The notes under the pieces are model-generated. The model did not search any database, was not told where the DNA came from, and worked only from the letters and a program-made list of their open reading frames with translations. A stretch of DNA of 64,000 nt from Taxillus chinensis (Eukaryota; Streptophyta; Magnoliopsida; Santalales; Loranthaceae), in assembly GCA_023512835.1 (NCBI GenBank), contig CM042086.1:10417559-10481558 (forward strand), given 5' to 3'. This document shows, in pieces, positions 44,459-58,100 of this stretch (within the stretch, counting starts at the first letter, position 1; each line of letters begins with the position of its first letter). A program made the position numbers and the translations under genes.

Positions 44459-47400
44459 CACTTGCTGTTCAGTTATTTTCTATTTGAGGGTCAATACTTC
44501 GGTTACATGGTGATATCAACATGATGGTGTAATGTAAGACTGGTATAAAACAGTCCCAAATAGGATCGCAAGCTTCAAATAAGGTCTAGAAATTTGCAAA
44601 ACTGGGATATTCATTTACATATATATATATATATATATGTAATAGAAAATAAAAGGGATTTGGTTGGCTATATCAGGTTGGGGAGTTCGTCCCTTCGTTT
44701 GACAACATAGAAGGCCTGTTTATAGACGGACTGAGAAATTGAAATAGCAAACTCTTAAAAGAATTGGAAACTAAACAAAAAATATGGGATTAAGAAACTA
44801 ATAGAATCCTACATCAAATCAAAATCTCTACTTAATAAATCTTGGAAAATAAAATTTATTTGTATCATGCTCTTTCATAATAATACGAACTACAATGATT
44901 TCTAGGTTCAGATTTCAGACATTGGATTTGTTGGTGGATGATTTTCTAAAATATCAACCCTTTGAAGCACATCTTCAATGGACCTATGGTCCTATTCATG
45001 TGTTGGGCTTCATTCATGGCCAATAGTTTCTGTTTCATCCTTGTTGGGTTGGATCAGGCTGAGATAGATTTTGGGACAGACTTGGAATATATAAAGAAAC
45101 CTGGCTTGTCGCTTGACTATATATTAATTTAAAGAACCATTAGAAATAAGAAAATTAAGCATTTTGGTATCAGTATCTAAAACTTCATTGAAACTTGAAA
45201 CATGGAATAATAATACATTATTATTTATTGATTAAGTATTAATTATTCAGTATTATTTCAAAGAAGTGAAATTATAATCAATTTGTACTTTTCAAGATTT
45301 CTGGCTTGAGCAGTAGCCTGGGTGGCTACATAATTGCCAGTCTTAGGCTTGGGCTGAAGATCAGACTGTGCAGGACTCAGACTTCGACTTCTATTGGAAT
45401 ATGTGCATGCATTGATTTACTGAGAATATTTTTATGGTTATGAGAAGGATATTCACTAAAATATATTATTACGGATATCTTTTCCATTTTGATTAATATT
45501 GCAATTTATGTAATTATAACCATGTGACTGATTATAAACAACTCACCAGTCACCAGCCTGTTTAGAAGATATGGCTTCTCCATGTGACTGTCTCTTGCTT
45601 GTTCTTTTATCTTCTTTCTCATTGAATTAATAATGGCTATTCTTATTGCTCCCTTAAGGCCCAGCCCTTATTAGGTCTACTCAGGTAGTCGTGTAGTTTT
45701 ATTTAGAAGCATTAGGGAATTAAAACATTGCAGAGAGGTCTTGGGTGTGACATCTCTGATTATGGTTATTATTCCCCATATTATTGGTAAATGCAAAGCA
45801 TGAAAGGATGATATAAATAAAATTAAAAGTTTAGTGACATAATTATGTGAGGGGATGCCCCACTGGAATGTTTGCATATTGGTATTACTAAAAGTAATGG
45901 GTAAATTTATTCCTTTTAAGAAATAGCTGAATAAAATAGAAATAATTTGCAATTTAATAGATTTTATATATATCCTTTTCTAGGGTCTTTTTTTAGTTTT
46001 GCGGTAATTAAAGAAAAATATCTGATGGAAGATCAAGTTATGAATATCAGTAAAAGGTGGATTATGCATGCAGCGCATGAAAAGAAGCGAGAAATTAGTG
46101 GGAGTTCTGTTTGTTAATATCCTGGGCAGGCATCACATGACCTGCTATCCCAATTGATAAGATCCTTGGCCGGCTACACTCATTCCCAAGTAAAGGCTTC
46201 GCTTCAGAGTAAATTTAGTATCATTGGCCTTAGCCTCCTTCTAGATAAGGACGCATAGCAAAACTTTAGAGTCATCAAGAGGACATTATTAAGAATGCCA
46301 AATTACCATTGGCTAATATTATTGACCGGTTTTCCTGTTCTAGCCTCTTCTTTTTGTGCACATTTGGTTGCATATTTTTGTACTGAACCTTATAATTGTC
46401 ACTTTTTATTTTGTTTTTATTGCATATTTTATTGATTGAAAATTACTTCATCTTATGCTGTGACTACATATTTAGTTGCTTATGATAGCAATTTCATTCT
46501 AGGTATATTCCCGTGGAATAGTGAGACATTTGGTTCATTGCAATTGATACTGCATTGATTAGTGATTCTGTGAAAATAATGAACAGGTAATACCATTCAT
46601 TGCCTATTCCGTTCTGTTCCATTGGAATGAATAATTTTGTACTTTGTTTTATAATAAAAAAGAAGGGCTTCTTTATACTTAACCATGAATGACTTTATCG
46701 CAGGTGGGTATAATTTAAAAGCTTTTCCAGCCGGTTTCAACTTAACTGTTGTCATGCCCCTGCATATATGTTGGATTAGACCCCTCGAATACCGAGAAAG
46801 AATATCAAGTACTCATATTTTGTACTTTATGTAGCTGTAGCGCCGGTCTATATGATCATTCATCCCCCTAATATTAATTCAACTTACATTATTTCTTTCA
46901 CTTTTTTTTTTTGACTATTTAACGGCTATTGGTCTATTATATTTTTCAACGCCCATAGAATAAACACCTATTCAATTGTTGCTTTTATCAATTTTTGTAG
47001 AGTCAATTGTTTTTAGCCTTTTACATCCGCTTGCGGGGGTGCTTATGGTGTAACAAATTTGACAAGTTAAGTTTATGTAAAAAATTGTTTGTTTAGAATT
47101 CATTTCCTGTCTGTGTCTGATCTTCCTATTTATCCATTCATATTATATTTGATAACTGATATGAGATGATGATAACTTCCGGCATGTCAGTGTTTTTAAT
47201 TTTTAATTTTGCATTAATACACCCTACTAAAGGAAAATATATCCCAGGAGTATTCTATTCTACAATTTTGCGCATTGCCCTAGGCCTCTAGTGTAATACT
47301 CCATATAGCCGATTTGTAGGCCAAGAACATCTAACATACATCTCACAACATTTTAAAGATCAAGCGACACAAATTATCATAAGGAATAGGGTAATTCCCA

Positions 47401-48007
47401 TCAAGATATATCAATTTCTAAAATTTTGATTTTACAATTTTAATCATTTTAATTTGTGATTAAAGTAAACTATCTAGAAATAGGAATAGCGGATTGGGAT
47501 GGATTATTCTTATCACATAAAATTTAAAAAAAAACAAATGCAATATTCACACCCAAGTGCCAAAGCAAAAGGAATGACATAACATCACACTACTCATACC
47601 AAAATGACAGCAACTATAATCATTTAATGAAACTAATAAAAAAACACACAAAATCACACATGCAGCCTCAGCTAATTTAATAACGAAAACGAATTTTAAT
47701 GACAAGCTAGATTATATATACACTAGCATCATCAATACAGGCGATGCTGAATCAAGTAAAAACCATAATGCAGCCACTCTACGAAATAGAAAAGCTATTT
47801 TGACAGGCGATCATGACTAGAACAAGAAGGCCGCAATGGCTGCTAATTCTAATAATACTACAGAACAATCCTAAGATTTAACAAAAGGAGGTAACAAGAC
47901 CCCCATTTTCCCCTTCTCCTAATACATACGTCAATTACAGAGTCAGTTTTGCCAAAACTATGTTTTCAGCATATCTGTGCCCAAGACTACCGTTGATCCC
48001 ATTCTTC
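44299..48007. other. PHD-gene 3' region and long intergenic stretch
   Basis: The PHD 3' UTR may contain an intron (GCAAG/TATGTT near 44328 is a weak donor). A (TG)n(AG)n compound repeat lies at 44415-44458 and (TA)n at 44620-44638. From 44700 to 48000 the DNA is AT-rich with stops in all frames. Longest open frames (91 codons at 45677-45952, minus) look random and hydrophobic. No RNA gene or mobile element was recognised. Confidence 0.55.
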
Positions 48008-49949
48008 TTATACAAGTTGTTTTTCGGCCGACCATCCACTGCTATCATTCTGGCAGTAGCTCTCGTATGAATCACGTGGGAGCACAATATTAGGCACCTG
48101 CAAAACAATGAGCTTGCATAATAAATGCAATGATAATTAATGACTTCATGATGCACGGACAGGGGTGGTGTGGATTTCGAATCTTAATATATGAGGTATT
48201 AAGTCGTAAACATTTTCAATGTAATTATTTTTTGTACAATCATATCATAGGTTCCCAACCTCTTCTGTCATTTTCTTTTTTGAGTGTGAACATTAGTGTT
48301 CAATCGTTCAGATCACTGATCATGTGATTCATTCAAACTTCAATTTTCTTCAGTTTATTAAAATCTGTTTGCATACAACAGTGGGACCATCTAATGACTA
48401 GGAACCATGAGCGGAATGGGCAAGGAAATTTCAGTGAATTGATTGATACCTGTTTCTTTTCGATTTGATCAATGGAGTCCAACTTTCCATATAAACTGCT
48501 ACTCTTGAAATTTAGCCCTGCAGAGGTTTGGGTGGTTTCACTATTACTATCTTCATCAACCTGTTTAGCTGACTCCTTTTTTTGTTCGTTTAGTACTGCA
48601 ACCTGGATGATTAACGTCATCAACCAATCGTCTTAAAAATGAATACACAAGAAAACCCAATTACTAATTAAACATTGTAGAAGGAAACAAGAAAATGAGC
48701 GTACAAGTAATTCAAATGTGATAAAAAAAATGACGGATGGCTTGCAATTTTCCTAACGGAACAAACAACTAACATACATGGGCACAATGTAAAAGAGATG
48801 ACATCAAATAAAAGTGTATCTTTTCCTCTTGGTTTGGAGCCACACTAAGGCAAATAACCTGAAATACAGAGGCTTCACACGTCGAACAGAAACAGAAAAA
48901 GGGCATCTGTTATTACAAAATCACAAGCGATCTGTTATTACAGTCCATGTCAAACCAATGGTGTAATTTATGCAAAAGAAACTGTCTGTTAACTTTAGTC
49001 AGCATGAAAAATTGCACTGCAAGGTGCAGACATATAATTAACATAATTCATGGTGCTCATTCTGCAATCATTCGTGGCCTGTAATTACATTTCTGGGGCA
49101 GAAATGAACTACCCGCCTGTTTAAATTCTTAATAACAACCCATAGGCAGACAAGATGAGAGAGTTAACACATACAGCTATCATTGAATACCAGATATATC
49201 ATCATATAAAAGCACGTATCTGCTATCATGTGGTTCCTCTAGCATTCCCTTAGAATTCTACCAGTTTTCACCCAGTCCATCCATCCTATTCGATGGGCAA
49301 GGTTCTGGAGAATCACCACCTTTCCATTCTAGAATCTAGCTTACGATTTGCTTCTTCTTTTTTTAACATTACCAGTGCCCCTCCCTGTACTACCTCTACC
49401 ATGACTGACACAAGATTGCTACCAGACCTAAAGAAAAAGGAAAGGTCAGCCTTTATTCATTACACATAAATTAGGGCTCAAATGTGTTCAACTCACTTCC
49501 CTTTATAAATGAATTGAACGTGATAGAATTCTCAGGGAATTCTAGAGGAGCTCCAATCCATTGTGCATGCATGGCGTGTGTGAGAGTTTTGAGAGTGAAA
49601 TTGCAGAAAACTGATTTCACTGCCATGTATTGCTTCCATTGCAGTTCAGGATAACATTTTTTGGGGGAAAAAATGTCCATCAATAAAAAAACAGACCCAG
49701 GGTCTGAGTCTGAACAACATCCGTGAAACCCAACTGTAAGTTTTGAAATTTTAAAGAATAAGAAAAACAAAACGAAGTATAGTAGTTATGAACTTGCACT
49801 GGTATATTGTTGCAATTCATACAGACACTTGTCTTTCAAACCCCAGAGCCTATAAGAAAATAAAACAAAACAAAACGAAGAGCCTTCATCCCCGAGAGCC
49901 AAAGAACAACAACAAAAATATTAACCCCCCCCCCCCCCCCCCCCCCCCA

Positions 49950-49984
<35 letters not shown>

Positions 49985-50444
49985 CATTAAATAAACTCAT
50001 AAATCCTACGTAATACTGAACCCTACTCAGTACTCACTTGAAACCACTATAATGATCAAACCCGAATCACATAAACGCCTATGAAAACCACAGAAAACTA
50101 GCAAGTATACATTGAACTTCTACACAGACTAAAAAAAAAACCACTACAACAAAAACACATGAAAACATAAAAAGAAGAATGATGCTCACCGGAGTGTACC
50201 GGAACTTCTTCCGAGGAGGCTCATCAGACACGGCGGGGACGGCGGTCGAAGAGATAGGGGTCCACCGACATAGGAAGAGACGAGGATTGCTCCCTCCGTT
50301 GGATTGAGAGCTGTGGTACGTAACGGTCGGTGACGGCGGCACCTGAACCCACTTCTTCCTCCACCTCCGAACCGGACCGCTGAAAACCGCCGCCGAACCA
50401 TATCGGGACGAGCCCCGGCCCAGCCGCGAGCCCACCCCCTCCAT
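48008..50444 (-). CDS. Conserved plant protein of unknown function, 165 aa
   Basis: Three exons in transcript order (50444-50190, 48602-48450, 48097-48008) encode 165 residues. The first exon is basic and aromatic: MEGVGSRLGRGSSRYGSAAV at the start, VRRWRKKWVQVPPS at about 25-38, then a tract ending LFLCRWTPISS and EPPRKKFRYTPV. The second is acidic and polar (VAVLNEQKKESAKQVDEDSN, SSLYGKLDSIDQIEKKQ). The third ends SYESYCQNDSSGWSAEKQLV. No signal peptide, membrane span or catalytic motif is seen. The RWRKKW and KKFRYTP patches suggest nucleic-acid or protein binding, which is inference only. I believe similar proteins exist in other plants but cannot name a family. Intron 1 (48603-50189) holds a long poly-G/poly-T homopolymer. 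Confidence 0.8.
49925..49982. repeat. (C)24 AC (A)32 homopolymer block
   Basis: Twenty-four C are followed by AC and then about 32 A, inside intron 1 of the 165-residue gene. On the transcribed (minus) strand it reads poly-T then poly-G. It may be real, an old poly-A tail junction, or a sequencing or assembly artefact. Confidence 0.9.
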
Positions 50445-50501
50445 TCTCGGACCGGTCTGTGCGATATTTTAGACGCTTTGAGTAAGAGGATATGAACGGG
50501 A

Positions 50502-50521
50502 GAGAGAGAGACAGAGAGAGG
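50502..50521 (-). repeat. Short CT tract in leader of the 165-aa gene
   Basis: GAGAGAGAGAGACAGAGAGA on the plus strand is a CT tract in the sense of the minus-strand gene, about 60 bases before its ATG. Confidence 0.8.
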
Positions 50522-50610
50522 GGGAGGTGTTGGATTAGAGACTGTGGAGCTTAGCAGTGGTGATCGTCGGGTGGAGGAGAGTGCACTAGTGCAGGACAGC
50601 TAAGGACCCT

Positions 50611-50626
50611 AAAACTACGCCGTTTC
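50611..50626. promoter_or_regulatory. AAAACTACGCCGTTTC promoter motif
   Basis: This variant of the AAAACGACGTCGT motif lies about 170 bases upstream of the 165-residue gene start. Compared with the sites before FtsZ1 and SYP5, two bases of the core differ. Confidence 0.35.
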
Positions 50627-50639
50627 ATTCCTATCGCCA

Positions 50640-52050
50640 CCGTCCAACTAACTGTATCCACGTGGCACCGTCACCGCCTGAAATGCTACGCCCAGGGCTA
50701 CTACCCCAATCGCCATCGATGGACCACGTTGGGTATATTTAGTTTTTAAATAACTTTTCAAGTCATGGTTTTGTGTATATTGGGTTGGGTTTTTTTTAAA
50801 AATTGTAGTTAAAATTATGTTTCAAGTTACAAAAATTTGTTTTATAAACGCAATAAGAAGATTATAATTTATCAAACTATAACCACAATTTTTGGCCATA
50901 AAAACTAAATATGCACGATAAAATAAAACTTAATTTTATAAAATTTGATTTTGAATTATATTTTTATTTGAAAATCAAATATTCAAAACATAATTGTCTA
51001 TAAAAAACGATTTTGAAAAGACTGTTAAAAAGTTAAAAATAATAATTTTATGATTATTAAAAAAAAGTCTATTTGCATGTAAGTAGATTGTATAGGAAAT
51101 TAGTATAGAAATACTCTTTTTATTGGTAGACGGATATGAATAATAAAAAATTTTAAAAAAATAATAATATTAATTTAACGATAATAAAAATACACCTGCA
51201 CAAATTACCTAAATAATCTATTTGTACGTATCATTATTCTTAAAAAAAACTTCTCACTCTTTTTGTTGTCATTCGGCAGCCCATGTCATGTATAAGTAGT
51301 AGTTGCACTTGAAATATATTAGATTACTAGTATTAGATTCTTTGTAGAAATTTGTATTTAAGGAAAAAAAAATCATAAAATTATCCTTACACCTTATATT
51401 TAACTTTTCTCATAGGATTTGTTCAGTGTTTCCTAATGTATTGTGAAATACTATTTAATATATATAATTATTAAATTATATATAAAAAAATTTCGCCTCT
51501 CCCACGTTTTTCATAACATTTACTTTTATTTTATATTACATTATAAAAAAATCATTATTAAATTTTAAAAATAGTATAAAATATCATTTTAATGATATAG
51601 AAAGTGATTTAGAGAATTTATTGTGGTGTATGTTTATATAGAAAAATAAAAAGTAATTTAAATCTATAAATTTAGAGAAAATAATTGGATGTAAAAAAAT
51701 AAATAATAGTCTAATAATAGTCTATAAATTTAAATCTATTAGTATTTTATGAATTAAGTTCTAAAAATAAATAATAAATAAACAATGGGCACAATTTTTA
51801 TTATGGTGATCATTTTATGTGAAACAATTTTCAAAAACTAATCACTTGTTAGTGGGCAATTAAATAAAAATTCAAGCTGATCTCATTTTAATTACTTTAT
51901 TTAATTTTGCAATCAGTTCAACTGCTAACGGCGGGTAAGAAGTAACTTATCGGATGTCAAGGTGTCGCCAGGCCCAAATTGAAGTTGAACTGAGAACTTT
52001 GGATAAGCACTGGGTCGTCTTCTTCTTGCACTACTAGTCACTGCTACCGA
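50640..52050. other. Divergent promoter region, 165-aa gene and TIG
   Basis: The DNA is extremely AT-rich from 50750 to 51900, with no coding potential. A GGCCCA word (site II type) at 51971-51976 lies about 135 bases before the TIG start codon, and the TIG leader carries a short CT tract (52055-52072). Confidence 0.6.
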
Positions 52051-52107
52051 AGCGCTCTCTCTCTCTCTCTCTGGGTTGTTTCTTAGAGTAGCTGAGCAGG
52101 ACAAGGA

Positions 52108-55100
52108 ATGGAGCTTCGTAGGCCTGCAACAACGGCGGTGGTCCAGTGCGGACTATATAGCCTTCATCCTCATTTTCTCTCTCCCGGTTTTTCCATTCCC
52201 TTTGCTCGACACGAGAAGGGCCTCTTCAGTTCTCTTAAACTATCCTCTTCTTTTTCTCTTGCTCCTTTACGCCTCGCTCGCTCACAATCTCCGAGTAATC
52301 CGAGTCTTTTAACAGCTTCAGCAGCTTCTTCAGTTGCTGTAGACCCCGAAAAGGACCGGTTGTTGAATGAGGTTGAGGTCTCTGAAATCCAAGAACCTAA
52401 TTCTAGAGTGAGTGAGTTTTCAACTTCTATATTATATTATTGGATTTTGGTGTTGTTTTTAGTTCAGGGCTGACATTACTCTGTTTGAACTTGATATTAT
52501 AAATGTTGGTGTTTAACTTGTTGGGTTTTTAATTGCTGTGAACTGAACTTGTCTGTCTATATTGAATCAAACTATGTCATTTTCGCATGTGATGGGTTGT
52601 TTCTGTCTCTCCCTGCAGGTGAGGTTGAACGTAAACGTGCCGCCAGTTGTGTGCGAGGACTGTTACAAAAGGGTCATCAATGAGTTTATGAAGATGGCAA
52701 AGGTGCCTTCGAATTGCACTTTATTGCTGATTTTTTTTTTAGAATACTACTAAAAAAATGGGATAAAATGAATGTGGACTTTAATCCGTATATTTTATTT
52801 ATTTATTCTGTTCTCTTCTTTGGCCTCCATTTGCTACGACTCACCTGGTCATTGGTCAATGCTGACTACTGAAATTTCATTAAAATTGAACAACTGCTAT
52901 CGCCTATCACTTACAAAGGCCAACAGAACCATTAGACTATGAAAATTCATTTTATCTTCTTACCGAGTAAATTCATTTAAGTGCTATTGTCTATAGTTAG
53001 AATGGCAAGCTGTAGTGAGATCACCTATTTGATTTTAGCGCTGTTATATTTCAAGATTTTATGTGTTGAAACTGCACCCATTCCAGTGCAATGTCCTAGC
53101 ATATAGTTTCATTGTATTCAGTTTCTAAGGTCTTACAGGTATTTGGTCATACTGCCTAAAAAATATACATTGTTGTATGCTTCAACCAAATGCAAATAAA
53201 CAACCAAAACCTGTGTTTTAATTGAGAGTAAAATAAAGAGAGTTATTTCTAATTCCATGTATACCTCCATAGCTTCTTGATTGTTCAAGAGGAAGTGACT
53301 TTCTATTGTTTCTCGGTTTTGTATGACACAGATCCCTGGATTTCGTCCTGGGAAAAATGTTCCAGAGAGTATCCTCGTAAGCCATGTTGGGAAGAAAAGT
53401 GTCCAGAAGGCTGCAGTTGAATCCATTTTGAATAGGACACTTCCACGAGCCATGTCTTTGGTTGGTGCTAAATTGAACTTCTCTTCGTATTGTGTTCTCT
53501 AACAATCATGTGATGAATTATGCAGATCAATTGTCTGGTGGCCCATGATAGTATTTAATTTTAAGCAATAGAAACTTCCATTTTTCATCCCCTTTATGCA
53601 ACTAAACCAGTAGAAGTAGAAACTTTTCAACTCCCTGTTGTGTAAAGTTATATGCATCCTTCTGTAATGGTTTTATTGTGCATTATTCAAGGTGCATGCA
53701 TCTACTGCTATGGAAGTTACCATCTGCATAGGTATGTTAACTTTTCTATCAATGCATTAATTTTTTTTGCAGGTGACTGGAAGAGCTTTAAAAGATTCTG
53801 TCCACATCATGACAAAGTTTTCTGATATGGAGGAGAACTATATATCTTTTAACTCCCTAAGGTTTGTCACTCTACGTTTTTATTATCATACTGCTACCTT
53901 CAATGTATTGTTGTGCATGCATAAAAATATATAAAGTAATTTCTGTACTAAAAAAAATTAAAATTCGAACAATAATAAAATCTCATCGGTGTATCATATG
54001 TTTTCTGCATGCTTGCCAAACCTGCCGATACCTAATAGAAATTGAATGCATACAGAATGAATGTAAAAAATTGAAAAATAATATAATATATGTTTTTGTA
54101 TACTTCTTATAGTTGTGCTCATGAACTTACCTTGTGGTCCAGATATGAAGTTGTTGTTGACGTGGCTCCTGAAATCAAATGGATTCCTGAGGATGGATAC
54201 AAGAACCTGAAGATTGTTGTTGAAATAGAAAAAGATATAGATGCCATGAAAGCTTCCAAACGAGAATTAAGACGCCGTCAAAAGTCTTTGGGACTTCTGA
54301 GAATTGTAACTAGCAGAGCATTGCAGGTAGACTGTAGAATACTGTTCAATTGCATTTACTCGCTATCAAAGTTTTCCCTTCATCCTCTAATATCACTTCT
54401 GAGTTTCAATATTTCAATCTTCTTCTTCCTCTTCTTCTTCTTATTCTTTTTGGACTAAGAAAAGAAGAAGAAAAGATTAAGGCTTTATTATCAAGTTTAT
54501 CAAGGTGCAAACAATGACCAGATGGAACAATAGTTACAACTATGAGTGATTCATGGTGATTTATCAATTTTTTGCACACTGATGAACCCCTCTTTAAGAT
54601 TATATTTTCTAGCTTGGAGATGGATGGGATGTTTTTCTTTGTTTTCTGGATTGAAAGCTGGGAATAGGAGACTTAATTTCTTTTTGGGACATGTGGTGCG
54701 GAGAGCAACCTTTAAGGGAGGTGTTTCCTACCATTTATTGCACAGCATCCAATCCATTGGCATCAATTGCAGAGCTCCAAAGTGAAGGGCATTGGGAGGT
54801 CTTGTTTACCAAAAACGCTCAAGAATGGGAACTAGAGGAATTCATGGAAATATGGCCTTCTTTGCAGTGTTGTATAGTAGGGGCCGCTCAACAGGGTTAT
54901 TTGGTGAGCACCAATGATAGTGTTTTCACCGTCAGAAAGTTTTTTCTGGTCAATGCCAACTGGATGAATTTGGCTTGTGGTGGGTAACAATGGTGAAGGA
55001 TTATATAGAAGGTGACAATCACAACCAAATTTGCCTGCTTTGCTTGGGAAGTGCCTTGGGAAAAAATTCTCACCTTAAACCAACTTTAGCGAAGGGGTGT

Positions 55101-58100
55101 CTTGGCGGCGAGTCGATGATCAATATACAAATAAATAAAGAAACAAGCTGACTATATTTTCCTGGACTAGCCACCTTTGGAGTTTTGTATTAGCATGGTT
55201 AGGCCTTGCCTGGGTGCCACATATGAGGTTGGGCTTAAAGTTGGAGACTTGGCATGGGGTGAAGGGGTTACAATTGCCAAATTTCTTGAGGACACTGAGA
55301 GTGGGTTTCAAAGAATGAAAGAATAGTTGTGATTTATGCCTTTAGATGTAGCAATCTGCTGTAACTTACCTTGTTCTAAAGGGACCCTTGATTCTCATAT
55401 GTTATGATGTAGTTTGATTGCACCAGCTTGGTGTTTTTTAATAAATTATTCTTTTTTTATCAAAGAAAAACTTGCTTGAAGTCTAGGCAGGTACATTATT
55501 ATGTAGAAATTTCAATTTGAGGTTTTTGTTTCTATTTTCTTTTTGGGATTATGATTATTAGCAAGTTGAAAAAAGCATGATTATGTCCTATCTTGTATCT
55601 TGTGTGGTAGGTTTGTACATATTATTTTGTTAGATTTGGTTTTATCGGGAATGGGAGAGATGAAATTTTTTCCTTTGTAATATTTTCTACTCTTTCCATA
55701 GTATAGGACATTTCACATTGTAGCCTTGAGTTATACTATAGAAAATTTTATGCATGACCTCTTAGGACATTTTTCCTTTATGGACATTTCACATTTTTCC
55801 TTTGAGTTTCTTCTCTTGGAAAGTTGAGGAGGGGGTGGCTTAGTTTTTTTTAAATATAAAGTTATGTTGGTTTAGGGCTGTTCTTTACTGTTCAGTGTCT
55901 TGGAACATTAGAAGGATGTTTGAGTACATTTTTGTAAAAGAATATATAATATGGAAACATGTGTGAGTGCAGCTAACCAAATTTCATATGAACTGTTATA
56001 AAATCCAATTACAGTAAATTTACAAGAATGCTTACTCAGAATTAGAACACTTGCTGGTGTTGGACATTGATTTGATACTTCTTGTCTTATCAATAATTCA
56101 GGTTCACCTCAGAAGTTTTTAACTGAACATAAATTTTTGCGCAATGCAAAACTAAGTGTAACTTATTAAAAATTCATAATCACCAGATTGGAGATGTTGC
56201 AGTCCTTGATATATCAGCAAAAACAATTCATCAAGAAGAGTCAAAAGCTGAAAAAATTCCATCAACGGAAAGCAAAGGTCTGTCTATCATGCATCAAAGC
56301 CACTATCGATATGTTTTATTTAACCATACACATTTTCTCAACCACATGTTACTTTCTCTAATTTCACGTGCAAATGATATTCCCAAGCACATCCCACCAT
56401 AATTTTTGCTCAGCACTTCGCATAGAGGAGATATTTCTAACGTTCCAAACTAGTAATCACATGCCTCATGACATGAATCGTTTTTTCATATGTCCTAGTA
56501 ATACACAAAATTCATGGGCAGTTTTCGTTTTCAGAGCTGCTTTACCAGTGAACTCATTTTGTTTCTTTCACAGGGTTTCATTTTGACACTGAAGAGGGTG
56601 ATAGGCTTATGCCTGGTTTTCTTGATTCCATAATTGGTATCCAACAGGGTGAAATAAAGTCTTTTCCACTTGTATTCCCTGAAAACTGGGAAGAAGAAAG
56701 TCTACGTGGCGTTCATGCATTATTTACTGTAAGTTCCTTTCTCATTTAGCCAGGCCTTCCTACTTTGACTCTCAAAGATTGTCTTCTTCCGGCATGAATA
56801 GAAATCTCATCAAATGATCAATTGGCTATTCATGAACTCTGGATTATTGATTTTTTTGCATTTAATGTCCAATTCTCCCATTCATTAGAGAGGGCAAAAT
56901 GGAAAAATCTGGAACAATAAGATGTCCCATAATATTTTATTTCTTATAGATTAAAATTGTATTTTATCATTTTACTTCTATTTAGGTTGAATGCAGGGAG
57001 CTGTTTTATAGAGATCTACCGCAGTTAGATGATTCTCTTTCCGATAAGCTTTTACCTGGATGTACCACCTTGGAGCAGGTAACAGTTACATTGACATGTT
57101 GAGTCCAATATATAACTTGGTTTACATATTATCTGCTCCAGCACTTATACAGCTGATTCTGTAGGTTGAGGAATCATTATTGCAAAGATACCTAGAAGTG
57201 GAGCAAACAGCCAAAGAACAAGCTACAGATAATGCAATTATGGACCAGCTCTGTAAGGTGACTTTTGTCTTTTGAGCCAGCAGTTTCAGGGTTCCAAATT
57301 ATTGTTCTTTACAAGCAATTGATGGATTCACATATTTTCCCCATGTATCATGCGGATCCCGTAATTACTAAGAAGAATAAAAAAAAATATTATGCATATA
57401 TATTTAATAAAATGCATATTCACCATATTTGGTTTGCGTCGAGAATTATCTATTGACTAGATATGCACAGTAAAAACACAAAAGAAACCTCAATGTGATT
57501 GTGATGGTCTAAATTTTAAAATATGCTAACTACTATTTGCTCTATCTATTTCTATGAGGTATCGAGAAACACTTGGAAGTCTTATTTTTCTCTTCATATG
57601 TTTCTTCTGATTGGTGTGGTTTTTCTTGTTAACTTCAGATGATTGAAGTTGACATTCCTATCTCATTATTTGAAGAACAAGGTACACAGCTTTATGGAGC
57701 CAAACTTCTGCAGATTCAGGTCTGTACTCAGTTTTGTTTCAGGTGGTTTCAATATCTACTCTCTTTCATGCAAACACGAGTGCACATTGTTTAATTTCTC
57801 ATGCTGGGCTGAATGAATGCAGGCAAATATGAAACTAAATGAACAGCAGTTGGCGATGTTATCAAGTCCAAAAGCGGTAAATGAGTACCTGGAAAACCAA
57901 AAGGCAAACATATGTCGTGTGATAAAACAAAATTTAGCTGTTGGAGATATATTTAAGCGAGAAAATTTACAGGTACTTGAGATTAAAGAAATTATTGTCT
58001 GTTCCACAGTCCCATAATCAAAGGGTTCTTATCTTTGTGTGGAGCGACTGAGACTGTCTAACCAGCCCCATAAATCACAATCACAACTGATTTATTTATG

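Noticed and set aside
47160..47205. Possible box C/D snoRNA (ATGATGA near 47166)
   Set aside because: No D box at a proper distance and no terminal stem were found.
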